From: Bacteroidota bacterium
GTDB taxonomy: Bacteria > Bacteroidota > Ignavibacteria > Ignavibacteriales > Melioribacteraceae
Assembly (NCBI GenBank): GCA_023381535.1
Contig: JAMCSN010000325.1
Location: forward strand, 1 to 48,465
Direction: 5' to 3'
Length of the DNA stretch: 48,465 nt
Part shown: positions 1 through 8,317 of the stretch, piece after piece
How the letters are laid out: each line of letters opens with the position of its first letter
How positions within the stretch are numbered: position 1 is the stretch's first letter
Notes under the pieces: model-generated
Seen by the model: the letters and a program-made list of their open reading frames with translations, nothing else
Databases searched by the model: none
Told to the model about the DNA's origin: nothing
Program-made: the position numbers and the translations under genes

Positions 1-1
1 T

Positions 2-907
2 AATCGTTCCCAGACATCAGAAAAAAAATTGGATCTGGCTAAACAGTACATAATACAATGCGTAGTAGCCGCAGCCAATAATCTCCGCTTGAGTTCGGAA
101 AAAATTGAAACTGTCGCAATCATTAGAGAAAGATTGTCGAATGCTGCCGATCTAAACGAAGAAATCAAAAACTTCAAGAAGATAACGGAACTTTCCAAAC
201 TGGGAATTAAGCTCGGCGAACTTGTAAACTTTATCGACAACGGTAAAATTGATTTTCTGAAACTTTCCGACAAATTCAAAGAACACAGTTACAGCTTGGT
301 AAGAGAGATCAGCAGTGTATTGGATGTGGTAACTCCTCAGATGGCGCGCGCGCTTTTTCAAAAGTTCTCAGAAGACACAATCAAAGTTGATCTTACCAAG
401 AGAGAGGAAACCGCTTCTGCTGAAGTCCCAACTTCCGCCAAGCCGCCAATCGAACTTGAAATACCGATTAGGACAAAAGCTGATGAACTTAAAGAAGCGA
501 TCATATTTGAAGAGTTGAATAAAGAAACCGCTTTCAATTTTGAAAATTACGAAGAGAAGGTTCTTAAGCCGGTAAAGGAACTTGATTCATTCTTAAATCG
601 TGTGCTTAAATTTGATTACACCGAAAATGAAATCAGCAATTACATTAAAATGATGAAAGAGCATGCGGAACTTTCTCAGAAAATTGGTTTCGAAATACTT
701 TCCAACATGCACAGAATATTTTCGTCCGGTTTGGAAATGATAAATCAAAAAAAGATTCCGCCGAGCGCAAATATTATCGAATCGCTCAGATCATGTTTGA
801 TAGTAATTGTTGCCGTCGTTAGAGGAAAGGAAGTAGATATAACCAGCTATTTGAATCGAGCCGAGAATTTCGGCAAAACAATTTCTCCCAAACAGAAGGA
901 AAGATAA
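2..907 (+). CDS. Hypothetical helical protein, 5' end outside window
   Basis: I do not recognise this protein. The reading frame is open to the left edge with no stop, so the gene probably begins upstream; a TTG at 29 could serve as a start but nothing marks it as one. What is visible is about 300 residues rich in Lys, Glu, Leu and Ile, predicted mostly alpha-helical, with a low-complexity Pro/Ala/Glu linker around residues 130-150 of the TTG version separating two helical halves. There is no membrane segment and no Cys/His cluster. Its stop codon abuts the ATG of the guanylyltransferase gene, so the two are very likely co-transcribed. A regulatory or scaffolding role is possible but unsupported. 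Confidence 0.6.
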   Translation, partial: NRSQTSEKKLDLAKQYIIQCVVAAANNLRLSSEKIETVAIIRERLSNAADLNEEIKNFKKITELSKLGIKLGELVNFIDNGKIDFLKLSDKFKEHSYSLVREISSVLDVVTPQMARALFQKFSEDTIKVDLTKREETASAEVPTSAKPPIELEIPIRTKADELKEAIIFEELNKETAFNFENYEEKVLKPVKELDSFLNRVLKFDYTENEISNYIKMMKEHAELSQKIGFEILSNMHRIFSSGLEMINQKKIPPSANIIESLRSCLIVIVAVVRGKEVDITSYLNRAENFGKTISPKQKER

Positions 908-1975
908 ATGGAAATTTATGCTGTGATTATGGCAGGCGGAGTCGGTTCCAGATTTTGGCCCAGAAGCAAAGAGAGAAAGCCGAAACAGTTGATCAGAATC
1001 GTGGGCGAAAATACTATGATTCAAGATACGGTGAAACGCTTGGAAGGACTTGTTGAGAATAAGAACATCATCATCATCACAAACAAAGTTCAAAAACTTA
1101 GAGTGAAGGAACAACTTCCGCAGATTCCGCCGGAAAATATTATTGACGAGCCATTCGGGAAAAATACCGCTGCGTGCATCGGGCTTGCATCGGTACTCGT
1201 GAAAAGTAAAAATCCGGATGCTGTTGCGATCACGCTTCCTTCCGATCACTTGATAAAAGACGAAGCCGAATTCAGAAAATGTTTGTTGGGTGCTGCCGAG
1301 TTTGCGAATAAATCGAAAGGACTGGTCACGATCGGTATTACGCCGACACGTCCGGAGACCGGTTACGGCTACATTCAATTCGATGAAAAAGGTGTTGATA
1401 AAAATATTTATAAGGTTCTCACTTTTGCTGAGAAGCCGAATCTCTCAACGGCAAGACAATTTATAGAATCGGGCGACTTTCTTTGGAACTCGGGAATTTT
1501 TATTTGGCGCGTTGATACAATTCTTGGAGAGATTAAGAAACATCTTCCTGATCTCCACGACGGGTTGGAAAAAATCGAAGAATCAATCGGCACGGATGAT
1601 TTTGAGAGACAACTGGTTCACGTTTACGGACAACTGAAAAGCATTTCGATCGATTATGGTGTTATGGAAAAATCTGACACCGTTTATCTTACGAAAGCGG
1701 ATTTTTACTGGAATGATGTAGGAAACTGGGAAGCGGTTTACGAAGTATCGCAGAAGAATGACGATGGCAATGCAATAGTTGGCGATGTGTACACGGAAAA
1801 CACATTTGACTCATACATCTTTTCGCCGAGAAAATTTTCAGCAGTAATCGGCGTTTCCAACTTGGTAATCATCAACACGAACGATGCGCTTCTGGTTTGT
1901 CATCGCAACAATGCGCAGGACGTGCGGCAAGTTGTAGATCATCTTAAATTGAACAAGCGGACAGAACTCATTTAA
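908..1975 (+). CDS. manC: Mannose-1-phosphate guanylyltransferase
   Basis: This cytoplasmic enzyme makes GDP-mannose from mannose-1-phosphate and GTP, for glycan and polysaccharide synthesis. The N-terminal nucleotidyltransferase signature is clear: AGGVGSRFWPRS followed by KPKQ (about residues 9-27), then the LPSDH metal/nucleotide motif near residue 113 and FLWNSGIF near residue 194. At 355 residues it is the short form without the C-terminal isomerase domain of bifunctional ManC/AlgA. The ATG directly follows the TAA of the upstream gene, and the next gene starts 8 bases after its stop, indicating one operon. The exact subfamily (ManC rather than another NDP-hexose pyrophosphorylase) rests on the SRFWPRS and PKQ signature. 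Confidence 0.9.
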   Translation: MEIYAVIMAGGVGSRFWPRSKERKPKQLIRIVGENTMIQDTVKRLEGLVENKNIIIITNKVQKLRVKEQLPQIPPENIIDEPFGKNTAACIGLASVLVKSKNPDAVAITLPSDHLIKDEAEFRKCLLGAAEFANKSKGLVTIGITPTRPETGYGYIQFDEKGVDKNIYKVLTFAEKPNLSTARQFIESGDFLWNSGIFIWRVDTILGEIKKHLPDLHDGLEKIEESIGTDDFERQLVHVYGQLKSISIDYGVMEKSDTVYLTKADFYWNDVGNWEAVYEVSQKNDDGNAIVGDVYTENTFDSYIFSPRKFSAVIGVSNLVIINTNDALLVCHRNNAQDVRQVVDHLKLNKRTELI

Positions 1976-1983
1976 TTTTGCTC

Positions 1984-2613
1984 ATGAAAAAACTAATTAC
2001 AGAAGACGACGTAAAAAGAATTATCAAAAGCGGTGCAACGGAAATTGTTGTTGAAAAAGGTTCCGTTTTAACGCCGCTGGCAAAAGACAGAATTCGTTCG
2101 TCGGGCATCAAAGTTTTGGAAGGCGGCTCAACAAATTCAGCAAACAATCCCAACATCAAAAAGAAAATAGTAATTGGTTCTGATCATACCGGCGTGAAGC
2201 AGAAAAAAGTTCTTTTTGATTTTCTGAAAAATGAAGGGTATGAAATCAACGATGTCGGAACGTTTACTGAAGATTCCGTCGATTATCCCGACATAGCTTA
2301 CAATGTTGCCAACCGCGTAGCGATTGGTGAATGCGATTTCGGAATTCTGCTGGATGCGACGGGGATACCATCTGCAATCACTGCGAACAAAGTCCCGGGT
2401 ATACGAGCAGCGACATGCTATAATGAATTTTCCGCCAAAAGTTCGCGCGAGCATAACGATGCAAATGTGCTTGTGCTTGGTGCCCGTTCGCTTGGCGAAG
2501 AAACGATTAAATCCATTGCGGCGGTTTGGCTGAAATCTACTTTCTTGGGTGACCGGCATCAGCGCCGTCTCGATAAAATAAAAATGCTTGAAGAAAAATT
2601 TTCTAAGAAGTAA
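1984..2613 (+). CDS. RpiB/LacA/LacB-family sugar-phosphate isomerase homologue with altered active site
   Basis: The C-terminal 150 residues match the RpiB/LacAB fold: GSDHTG (RpiB GSDHAG), DSVDYPD, ANKVPGIRAA, and the HNDANVLVLGAR segment. RpiB interconverts ribose-5-phosphate and ribulose-5-phosphate. Where RpiB has the catalytic Cys in CGTGIG, this protein reads DATGIP, placing Asp (codon 2353-2355) at the Cys position. LacA, the partner subunit of galactose-6-phosphate isomerase, also carries Asp there. An N-terminal extension of about 50 residues (LITEDDVKRII ... ITPLAKD-like) resembles the small domain seen before some RpiB and EutQ-type proteins. I chose the ATG at 1984 over a TTG two codons earlier. 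The fold is secure, but the reaction is not: it may be an isomerase using Asp, one with another substrate, or a non-catalytic homologue. Confidence 0.75.
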   Translation: MKKLITEDDVKRIIKSGATEIVVEKGSVLTPLAKDRIRSSGIKVLEGGSTNSANNPNIKKKIVIGSDHTGVKQKKVLFDFLKNEGYEINDVGTFTEDSVDYPDIAYNVANRVAIGECDFGILLDATGIPSAITANKVPGIRAATCYNEFSAKSSREHNDANVLVLGARSLGEETIKSIAAVWLKSTFLGDRHQRRLDKIKMLEEKFSKK

Positions 2614-2678
2614 TATTCTATTATTTTTGCATATCACCTTATACTTACAATATTTTTTCATTTAGACCGAGAAATTTC

Positions 2679-3437
2679 TTGTATATCGAAAAAGCAAAAG
2701 TCGAATCGATAGAAAAAACAAACGAACAAACATTTTTATTAAAATTATTTTCTCCGTCAATCGCTTCATCCGCCGAACCGGGACAGTTCTGCAATGTCAA
2801 AGTTTCCGAAAGAACAGATCCATTGTTGCGACGGCCGTTCAGCATCTGCAACGTTGAAGGCGAATCGATTTATTTCCTTTTTGATATTCACGGCGAGGGA
2901 ACTAAGCTGCTGTCCCGCAAAAAACTTGGGGACGAAATTGAAATCTTGGGACCTCTTGGCAAAGGTTTTGTTTACGATGGCGATTATGAAATTGCGGTAA
3001 TTGTCGCCGGAGGATTGGGAACAGCGCCGTTTCCGTTTTTGATTAACCGGCTTTCAAAAGATAAGAAAGTTGCTGCGTTTGTCGGTGCCAGATCGAAAAA
3101 TTTAGTGCTTCAACACGGATTAAAAAATATTTTAGTTGCGACCGATGATGGCTCTGCCGGATTTCACGGCACTGTGGTTGATCTTCTGAAAAAGGAAATT
3201 TTTTCGATTGCTAAAAATAAATTTCGAATATTTGGATGCGGGCCAAACCCGATGCTAAAAGCGCTCCAGAAATATACGGTGGAAAATAATTTCAACTGCC
3301 AAATTTCGGTTGAGGGTGCAATGGCTTGCGGTTTCGGAATTTGCCAAGGCTGTCCGATCGAGGCGAGCGACGGCGAATCATATTTGCTCGTCTGCAAAGA
3401 CGGTCCGGTGTTCGACGCGAAAAAGGTGAATCTATGA
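2679..3437 (+). CDS. pyrK: Dihydroorotate dehydrogenase B, electron-transfer subunit
   Basis: PyrK carries electrons from the PyrD flavin to NAD+ through its own FAD and a [2Fe-2S] cluster in class 1B dihydroorotate dehydrogenase (pyrimidine synthesis). Visible motifs are the flavin-binding RPFS (residues 52-55), the glycine-rich AGGLGTAPF (110-118) of the NAD-binding domain, GCGPNPML (186-193), and the C-terminal cluster ligands Cys217, Cys222, Cys225 and Cys239 (CxxxxCxxC...C). The 252-residue length is normal. The start is TTG at 2679; there is no in-frame ATG that keeps the first strand. The stop overlaps the ATG of pyrD by four bases, implying translational coupling of the two subunits. 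Confidence 0.93.
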   Translation: MYIEKAKVESIEKTNEQTFLLKLFSPSIASSAEPGQFCNVKVSERTDPLLRRPFSICNVEGESIYFLFDIHGEGTKLLSRKKLGDEIEILGPLGKGFVYDGDYEIAVIVAGGLGTAPFPFLINRLSKDKKVAAFVGARSKNLVLQHGLKNILVATDDGSAGFHGTVVDLLKKEIFSIAKNKFRIFGCGPNPMLKALQKYTVENNFNCQISVEGAMACGFGICQGCPIEASDGESYLLVCKDGPVFDAKKVNL

Positions 3438-4348
3438 GCATAGATTTATCGGTAAATATTGGAGCGCTTAAACTCAAAAATCCGGTATTGCTTGCATCGG
3501 GTACGGTTGGTTACGGTAATGAAATAGCACAATTCACTGACTTAAGTAAGCTCGGCGGGATCGTAACAAAATCTCTTTCGCTCAAACCGCGCAAAGGAAA
3601 TCCTCCGCAGAGGATTGTTGAAACTCCATCGGGAATGCTGAATGCAATTGGTCTAGCGAATGTCGGCGTGGAAGTTTTTATCAAAGAAAAAATTCCGTTC
3701 TTAAAAGAACTGAACACAACGTTAATTTGTAACATTGCTGCAAGCACGATAGAAGAATACGTCGAATGCGTGAATATTCTGAAAGGCGAAGAGACGATCA
3801 AAGCTTTCGAGATTAATGTTTCTTGTCCGAATGTGAGAGAGGGCGGACTTGAATTCGGAAACGATATCAATGCAGTTGGTCGTATAACGGAAAAAGTGCG
3901 TGAGGCAACAAACAAACCGATCATCATAAAACTTTCACCAAACGTTTCAAGAATTTCCGATTTTGCAAAAGTGGTAAAACAAAACGGCGGCGACGCTGTC
4001 TCGGCTATCAATACTCTTGTCGGAACATCGTTCGATATAAACACGCGCAGACCAAAAATAAAAAACGTTACCGGCGGACTTTCGGGACCGGCAATCAAAC
4101 CGGTTGCTCTTGCAAAAGTTTTGGAGATCAAACGGAACGTTGACATTCCAATCATCGGTATCGGCGGCATAATGAACTGGAAGGATGCCGTTGAGTTTAT
4201 GATTGTCGGCGCTTCTGCTATACAACTTGGGACAGTGAATTTTATAAATCCAAATGCCGGTGTAGAAATACTTCAAGGCATGGAAGAATACTGCCGGAAA
4301 AATTCAATCGAAAAATTATCTTCATTAACCGGATCGTATCAAATCTAA
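3434..4348 (+). CDS. pyrD: Dihydroorotate dehydrogenase B, catalytic subunit
   Basis: This is the FMN-containing catalytic subunit oxidising dihydroorotate to orotate in pyrimidine synthesis, class 1B because PyrK precedes it. The N-terminus reads LKLKNPVLLASGTVGYG, the FMN/substrate segments KSLSLKPRKGNPP and NAIGLANVGV follow, and the catalytic Cys is Cys131 in NVSCPNVREGG. The C-terminal phosphate-binding GIGGIMNWKDAVEF and IQLGTVNF are present. The frame extends upstream to 3326, but the ATG at 3434 gives the family-typical N-terminus, overlaps the pyrK stop as ATGA, and yields 304 residues, which is normal. It lies in an operon with pyrK and, two bases after its stop, folC. Confidence 0.95.
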   Translation: MSIDLSVNIGALKLKNPVLLASGTVGYGNEIAQFTDLSKLGGIVTKSLSLKPRKGNPPQRIVETPSGMLNAIGLANVGVEVFIKEKIPFLKELNTTLICNIAASTIEEYVECVNILKGEETIKAFEINVSCPNVREGGLEFGNDINAVGRITEKVREATNKPIIIKLSPNVSRISDFAKVVKQNGGDAVSAINTLVGTSFDINTRRPKIKNVTGGLSGPAIKPVALAKVLEIKRNVDIPIIGIGGIMNWKDAVEFMIVGASAIQLGTVNFINPNAGVEILQGMEEYCRKNSIEKLSSLTGSYQI

Positions 4349-4349
4349 C

Positions 4350-5624
4350 ATGGATATAAAATCCGCACTCGAAAAACTTTATTCGATGCATCAATTCGGT
4401 ATTAAGCTGGGATTGGAAAAAACTTATCATCTGCTGGAACAGATAGACAATCCGCACAAAGATTTGAAATGCATTCACATAGCCGGATCGAATGGAAAAG
4501 GAAGCACCGCTTCATTCATTGCAAGCATTTTAACAGAAGCCGGCTATAAAGTTGGTCTTTACACTTCACCGCATTTTGTGAAATTCAACGAGCGCATCCG
4601 CATCAACGGAAAAACGATTGATGATGAATACATAGCAAGATTTGTTGACGATCTCAAAGATTACATTGAAGAGAATCAGCCGACATTTTTTGAAACGACA
4701 ACAGCGCTTGCGTTCAAATATTTTTACGAGCAGAAAGTTGATTACGCTGTTGTTGAAACCGGTTTGGGCGGAAGGTTAGATGCAACGAATGTCATTCATC
4801 CAATTGCCTCAGTTATCACATCAATTAGTTTGGAACATACAGAGCATCTTGGAAATACAATTGATAAGATTGCAGCGGAGAAAGGCGGCATCATAAAAAC
4901 CAATGCGCCGGTTTTTGTTGGAAGAATTCCGGTTGAAGCAAAAAATGTCATCCGAGAAATTTCAGATAGAGTAAACTGCCGATTAACGGAAATAGAAAAT
5001 TGCACGGCAAAAGAAGATGGAAAAATTGTTGTGTCGCTTGGTCAAAAGAAATTTTCGATTTACAAAACTCCGCTTCGTGGTGCACATCAATTGTGGAACG
5101 CTGCTTTAGCAGTGAAAACTGTAGCGGAGACACTGAACATTGCAGACGGATTAATTTTATCGCGCGGCATTCGAAATGTTATTACTAATACCGGAATCTC
5201 CGGGCGTTACGAGACATTTTGTTCTAGTCCGAGAATAATATTTGATTCAGCGCATAATGTTGAGGGAATAGAAAGTTTCATAAATGAGTTTTCGCGAGAA
5301 TCGAACCAATTTTCGGAACGCATATTAATCTTCGGTGCGATGAGAGACAAGGCAATTGAATCAATGCTGGGTAAGCTGGCGCCGTATTTCGATAAGATTC
5401 TCCTAACCCGTGTAAATATCGAGAGAGCCGCCGATATTACAGAATTGACCGTTGCCGCCAACAATGCCGGAGTTAAAGCTATTCCCATCGCTGATTCAAG
5501 CGAGTACATCCTGGAGTTCGTTAAACTTGATCAAAATAAGTGTCTGGCAGTGCTGGGAAGTATGTATCTAATAGGAGAAATAAAATCAAAATTCTTAAAG
5601 AAAGGACTTGACAATAGCTGGTAG
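4350..5624 (+). CDS. folC: Bifunctional folylpolyglutamate synthase / dihydrofolate synthase
   Basis: FolC adds glutamate to dihydropteroate and/or extends folate polyglutamate tails, using ATP, in the cytoplasm. The Mur-ligase-like fold is evident from the P-loop GSNGKGST (residues 46-53), the following TSPHFVKFNERI, the FETTTALAFKYF omega-region, ETGLGGRLDATNV, and the SLEHTEHLGNTIDKIAAEKGGI metal-site segment. The C-terminal Rossmann-like part contains FDSAHNVEGI. The length of 424 residues is normal. Translation starts at an ATG one base after the pyrD stop. Whether both activities are present cannot be decided from sequence. Confidence 0.92.
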   Translation: MDIKSALEKLYSMHQFGIKLGLEKTYHLLEQIDNPHKDLKCIHIAGSNGKGSTASFIASILTEAGYKVGLYTSPHFVKFNERIRINGKTIDDEYIARFVDDLKDYIEENQPTFFETTTALAFKYFYEQKVDYAVVETGLGGRLDATNVIHPIASVITSISLEHTEHLGNTIDKIAAEKGGIIKTNAPVFVGRIPVEAKNVIREISDRVNCRLTEIENCTAKEDGKIVVSLGQKKFSIYKTPLRGAHQLWNAALAVKTVAETLNIADGLILSRGIRNVITNTGISGRYETFCSSPRIIFDSAHNVEGIESFINEFSRESNQFSERILIFGAMRDKAIESMLGKLAPYFDKILLTRVNIERAADITELTVAANNAGVKAIPIADSSEYILEFVKLDQNKCLAVLGSMYLIGEIKSKFLKKGLDNSW

Positions 5625-5636
5625 GAAGGGTAAGTT

Positions 5637-5744
5637 TTGGCAGTACCTCAATGGTCATCTGCTGCACAATTAATTCATAATAAACAATTATCAAAGAATC
5701 CCCGATTGTTAACCTTAATCGAATATTACCAAATTTTTTCTTAG
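5637..5744 (+). CDS. Possible 35-codon leader ORF upstream of rho
   Basis: In the folC-rho gap a TTG at 5637 is preceded by a purine-rich GGAAGGG ribosome-binding site and opens 35 codons ending at TAG 5742-5744, eighteen bases before the rho ATG. The peptide (MAVPQWSSAAQLIHNK ...) matches nothing I know. E. coli rho is preceded by a short leader ORF (rhoL) in an attenuated leader, so a comparable arrangement is conceivable, but chance ORFs of this length are common. Confidence 0.25.
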   Translation: MAVPQWSSAAQLIHNKQLSKNPRLLTLIEYYQIFS

Positions 5745-5762
5745 AAGGAGTAGGACCGAACT

Positions 5763-7016
5763 ATGCCAATGGACATATCAGAACTGCAATCAAAAAAAAT
5801 TGTTGATCTATTTAAGATTGCAAAAGATTTTGGACTCGCCGGATACAGCGACCTCCGCAAACAAGAACTCATCTTTAAAATACTTGAAGCACAATCCCAG
5901 AAAGACGGTTTAACATTCTCCAAAGGAGTGCTTGAAGTTTTACAGGACGGATACGGTTTTCTGCGTTCGGCAGATTACAACTATTTGCCCTCGCCCGATG
6001 ATATTTACGTCTCGCCCTCACAAATAAAACGGTTCAGTTTGCGAACCGGAGATTTTGTAAGCGGGCAGGTTCGTCCGCCTAAAGAAGGAGAGCGGTTTTT
6101 TGCTTTACTCCGTGTTGAAGCAGTCAACGGCAAAGATCCGGAAGCGATCCGTGAGAGAACATTATTTGATAACTTGACGCCGCTTTATCCTACGAAAAGA
6201 TTAAAATTAGAATCAGCTCCCGGTGAGTATTCGATGCGTATCATTGATATGCTTTCTCCAATCGGCAAGGGGCAGAGAGGTTTGATCGTCTCGCCTCCGA
6301 AAGCCGGTAAAACGGTTTTACTTCAAAAAGTTGCCAACTCATTAACCAGAAATCACCCTGAAGTAAAAATTATAATGTTGTTGATAGATGAACGCCCGGA
6401 AGAAGTAACCGACATGCAGCGTTCGGTACAAGCAGAAGTTATCAGTTCAACTTTTGATGAACCGGCTGAACGTCACGTTCAAGTTGCCAATATGGTTATT
6501 GAAAAAGCAAAACGTATGGTTGAAGCAGGAGACGATGTTGTAATTCTGCTGGATTCAATTACACGTTTAGCGCGTGCCCATAACACCGTAATTCCTCATA
6601 GCGGAAGAATTTTATCCGGTGGTGTCGACGCGAATGCACTTCATAAACCAAAAAGATTTTTTGGCGCGGCTAGAAATACCGAAGACGGCGGAAGCCTCAC
6701 AATTATCGGTACCGCTTTAGTTGATACCGGCAGTAGAATGGATGAAGTTATATTTGAAGAATTCAAAGGCACCGGCAATATGGAATTGGTTTTGGACAGA
6801 TCACTTTCAGACAAAAGAATTTTTCCAGCTATCGACGTTAACAAATCTAGCACGCGAAAAGAAGAACTTTTGATGAAGGAAGATGAACTAAGTAAAGTTT
6901 GGATATTAAGAAAAATCATCAGTGATTTTGACCCGACTGAAGCCATGGAATTTTTGTTAGACAAAATGAAGGGCACAAAGAACAACAAAGAATTCATGTT
7001 AAGTATGAACAGTTAA
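5763..7016 (+). CDS. rho: Transcription termination factor Rho
   Basis: Rho is a hexameric RNA-dependent ATPase that terminates transcription. The order of parts is canonical: an N-terminal helical Rho_N segment with [14 protein letters not shown] (residues 28-41), a cold-shock-like RNA-binding domain with [14 protein letters not shown] (55-68), and a RecA-type ATPase with Walker A SPPKAGKT (177-184), [12 protein letters not shown], Walker [15 protein letters not shown] and the Q/R-loop region [17 protein letters not shown]. The C-terminus [10 protein letters not shown] and RRIFPAID-like segment is conserved. At 417 residues it lacks the long N-terminal insertion present in some Bacteroidota Rho proteins. 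A strong AGAAGGAG site lies just upstream of the ATG. Confidence 0.97.
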   Translation: MPMDISELQSKKIVDLFKIAKDFGLAGYSDLRKQELIFKILEAQSQKDGLTFSKGVLEVLQDGYGFLRSADYNYLPSPDDIYVSPSQIKRFSLRTGDFVSGQVRPPKEGERFFALLRVEAVNGKDPEAIRERTLFDNLTPLYPTKRLKLESAPGEYSMRIIDMLSPIGKGQRGLIVSPPKAGKTVLLQKVANSLTRNHPEVKIIMLLIDERPEEVTDMQRSVQAEVISSTFDEPAERHVQVANMVIEKAKRMVEAGDDVVILLDSITRLARAHNTVIPHSGRILSGGVDANALHKPKRFFGAARNTEDGGSLTIIGTALVDTGSRMDEVIFEEFKGTGNMELVLDRSLSDKRIFPAIDVNKSSTRKEELLMKEDELSKVWILRKIISDFDPTEAMEFLLDKMKGTKNNKEFMLSMNS

Positions 7017-7031
7017 TAATCCTCATTGCTG

Positions 7032-8315
7032 ATGGATCATTTATTGAAAAAATCATTTGTTGCAATTTTAATTTTATTTATAACAGCAAATCTGCTTACA
7101 GCTCAAACGCGGGAAAGATTCCAATCAGTTTCGCCCGGTTTAATTGAGATCGAGAAAAACATTTTGCCTTCCGACTCCGGACTGGTTTGTTATCTCAGTT
7201 ATCGTGTATCGTACAGCAACCTAATATTTGTGAAGAATGGAAACGGATTCCACGCCGGTCTTACACTGAACCTTGACATAAAGAGCAACGATAAAATAAT
7301 TGAACGTAAGTCAACTTCCAATTCGGTTACGATCAGTACGTATGATTCGACAAACTCGATAGATGATTTTCTTCAAGGGGTCATTAGATTCAAGTGCGAT
7401 TCCAAAGACTTTGTAGTTTATCCTTATCTCTCCATTCTCAACGGTAAGCGGAACTTCGATCTGGATTCGATAAAGATCGAGACAGCCAAAACTTTGAAAC
7501 AGAATGTTTTACCTCCAATTGTTGTGGAGAAAAACGGAAATTCATGCAATCCGAACGCTCCGTTTGAACTGGTTAACTATAGAAACTCGATTCCATTTTC
7601 ACCGGATGAGTATCAGTTGATAATCCCGATTAATGATTCGACGGTCAATCAGATTAATGTAAAGATCGATCAAGAGAAGAAAGAAGTTTTCAACCAAAAT
7701 TTTTCTGACTTCATTCATAACGATTTGCTGATTAAAGAATGCAACCCGAATATTGTGATCGTAAAAACAAATCTTTTACACCGCACAAAATATTTTGTAG
7801 TTGATGGATTCAGCCCGAAGCTGAATGAATTGCCTGCAAAGTTCACGATCTCTGCGAACGACAAGAAGTTATCTGAATTTGAGATCAACGTTTCCTGGGA
7901 AAATAAACCGCGAACTTTGCTTATTCCCGAACTGGCGATTCAGACTTTAAGTGTTATCGAAAGCGACGAAAAAGTTGATTCATTATTGAGCGGCGACAAA
8001 AAAGACTATGGTAAAGTTCTCACCGATTATTGGAATTCAAAACGAACCGACAAATCGACAGCCTTCAATGCTCTGGAATCCGAATTCTACAAACGCGCCG
8101 ATTATGCCTTGACCCATTTCAGTTCTATAAATAATAAAAATGGAGTTAAAACTGATCGGGGAAAAGTTTATATTCAATACGGGAAACCCGATGAGGTAAA
8201 AAGGGAATATTCGGAATCGAATTACGTTACGGAACTTTGGGTTTACCATAGATTGAATAAAGAATTTGTTTTTGCAGACAAGACCGGTTTAGGAAATTAC
8301 ACTTTAGAAAAATAG
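7032..8315 (+). CDS. GWxTD domain-containing secreted protein
   Basis: The N-terminus (from ATG 7032) is a signal peptide: Lys-rich start, hydrophobic FVAILILFITANLL, and an Ala-Gln cleavage region, so the protein is exported. The body is beta-rich. The last about 110 residues carry the GWxTD-domain pattern (YWNSKRTDKSTAFNALESEFYKR, then RGKVYIQYGKPDEV and a terminal LWVYH ... FVFADKTGLGNY). In this copy the family name-giving motif is degenerate (LTDYW). GWxTD proteins are characteristic of Ignavibacteria, Bacteroidota and Acidobacteriota and have no established function. It lies 15 bases after rho and two bases before pdxA, so it is probably read with them. A TTG two codons upstream is a less likely start. 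Confidence 0.8.
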   Translation: MDHLLKKSFVAILILFITANLLTAQTRERFQSVSPGLIEIEKNILPSDSGLVCYLSYRVSYSNLIFVKNGNGFHAGLTLNLDIKSNDKIIERKSTSNSVTISTYDSTNSIDDFLQGVIRFKCDSKDFVVYPYLSILNGKRNFDLDSIKIETAKTLKQNVLPPIVVEKNGNSCNPNAPFELVNYRNSIPFSPDEYQLIIPINDSTVNQINVKIDQEKKEVFNQNFSDFIHNDLLIKECNPNIVIVKTNLLHRTKYFVVDGFSPKLNELPAKFTISANDKKLSEFEINVSWENKPRTLLIPELAIQTLSVIESDEKVDSLLSGDKKDYGKVLTDYWNSKRTDKSTAFNALESEFYKRADYALTHFSSINNKNGVKTDRGKVYIQYGKPDEVKREYSESNYVTELWVYHRLNKEFVFADKTGLGNYTLEK

Positions 8316-8317
8316 AT

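Noticed and set aside
791..1378. 195-codon minus-strand ORF
   Set aside because: Antisense to the 3' end of the first gene and to manC; typical shadow frame.
2622..2629. TATTTTTG promoter for pyrK
   Set aside because: There is no TTG at the right distance upstream; the pyrK gene may be co-transcribed with the upstream genes.
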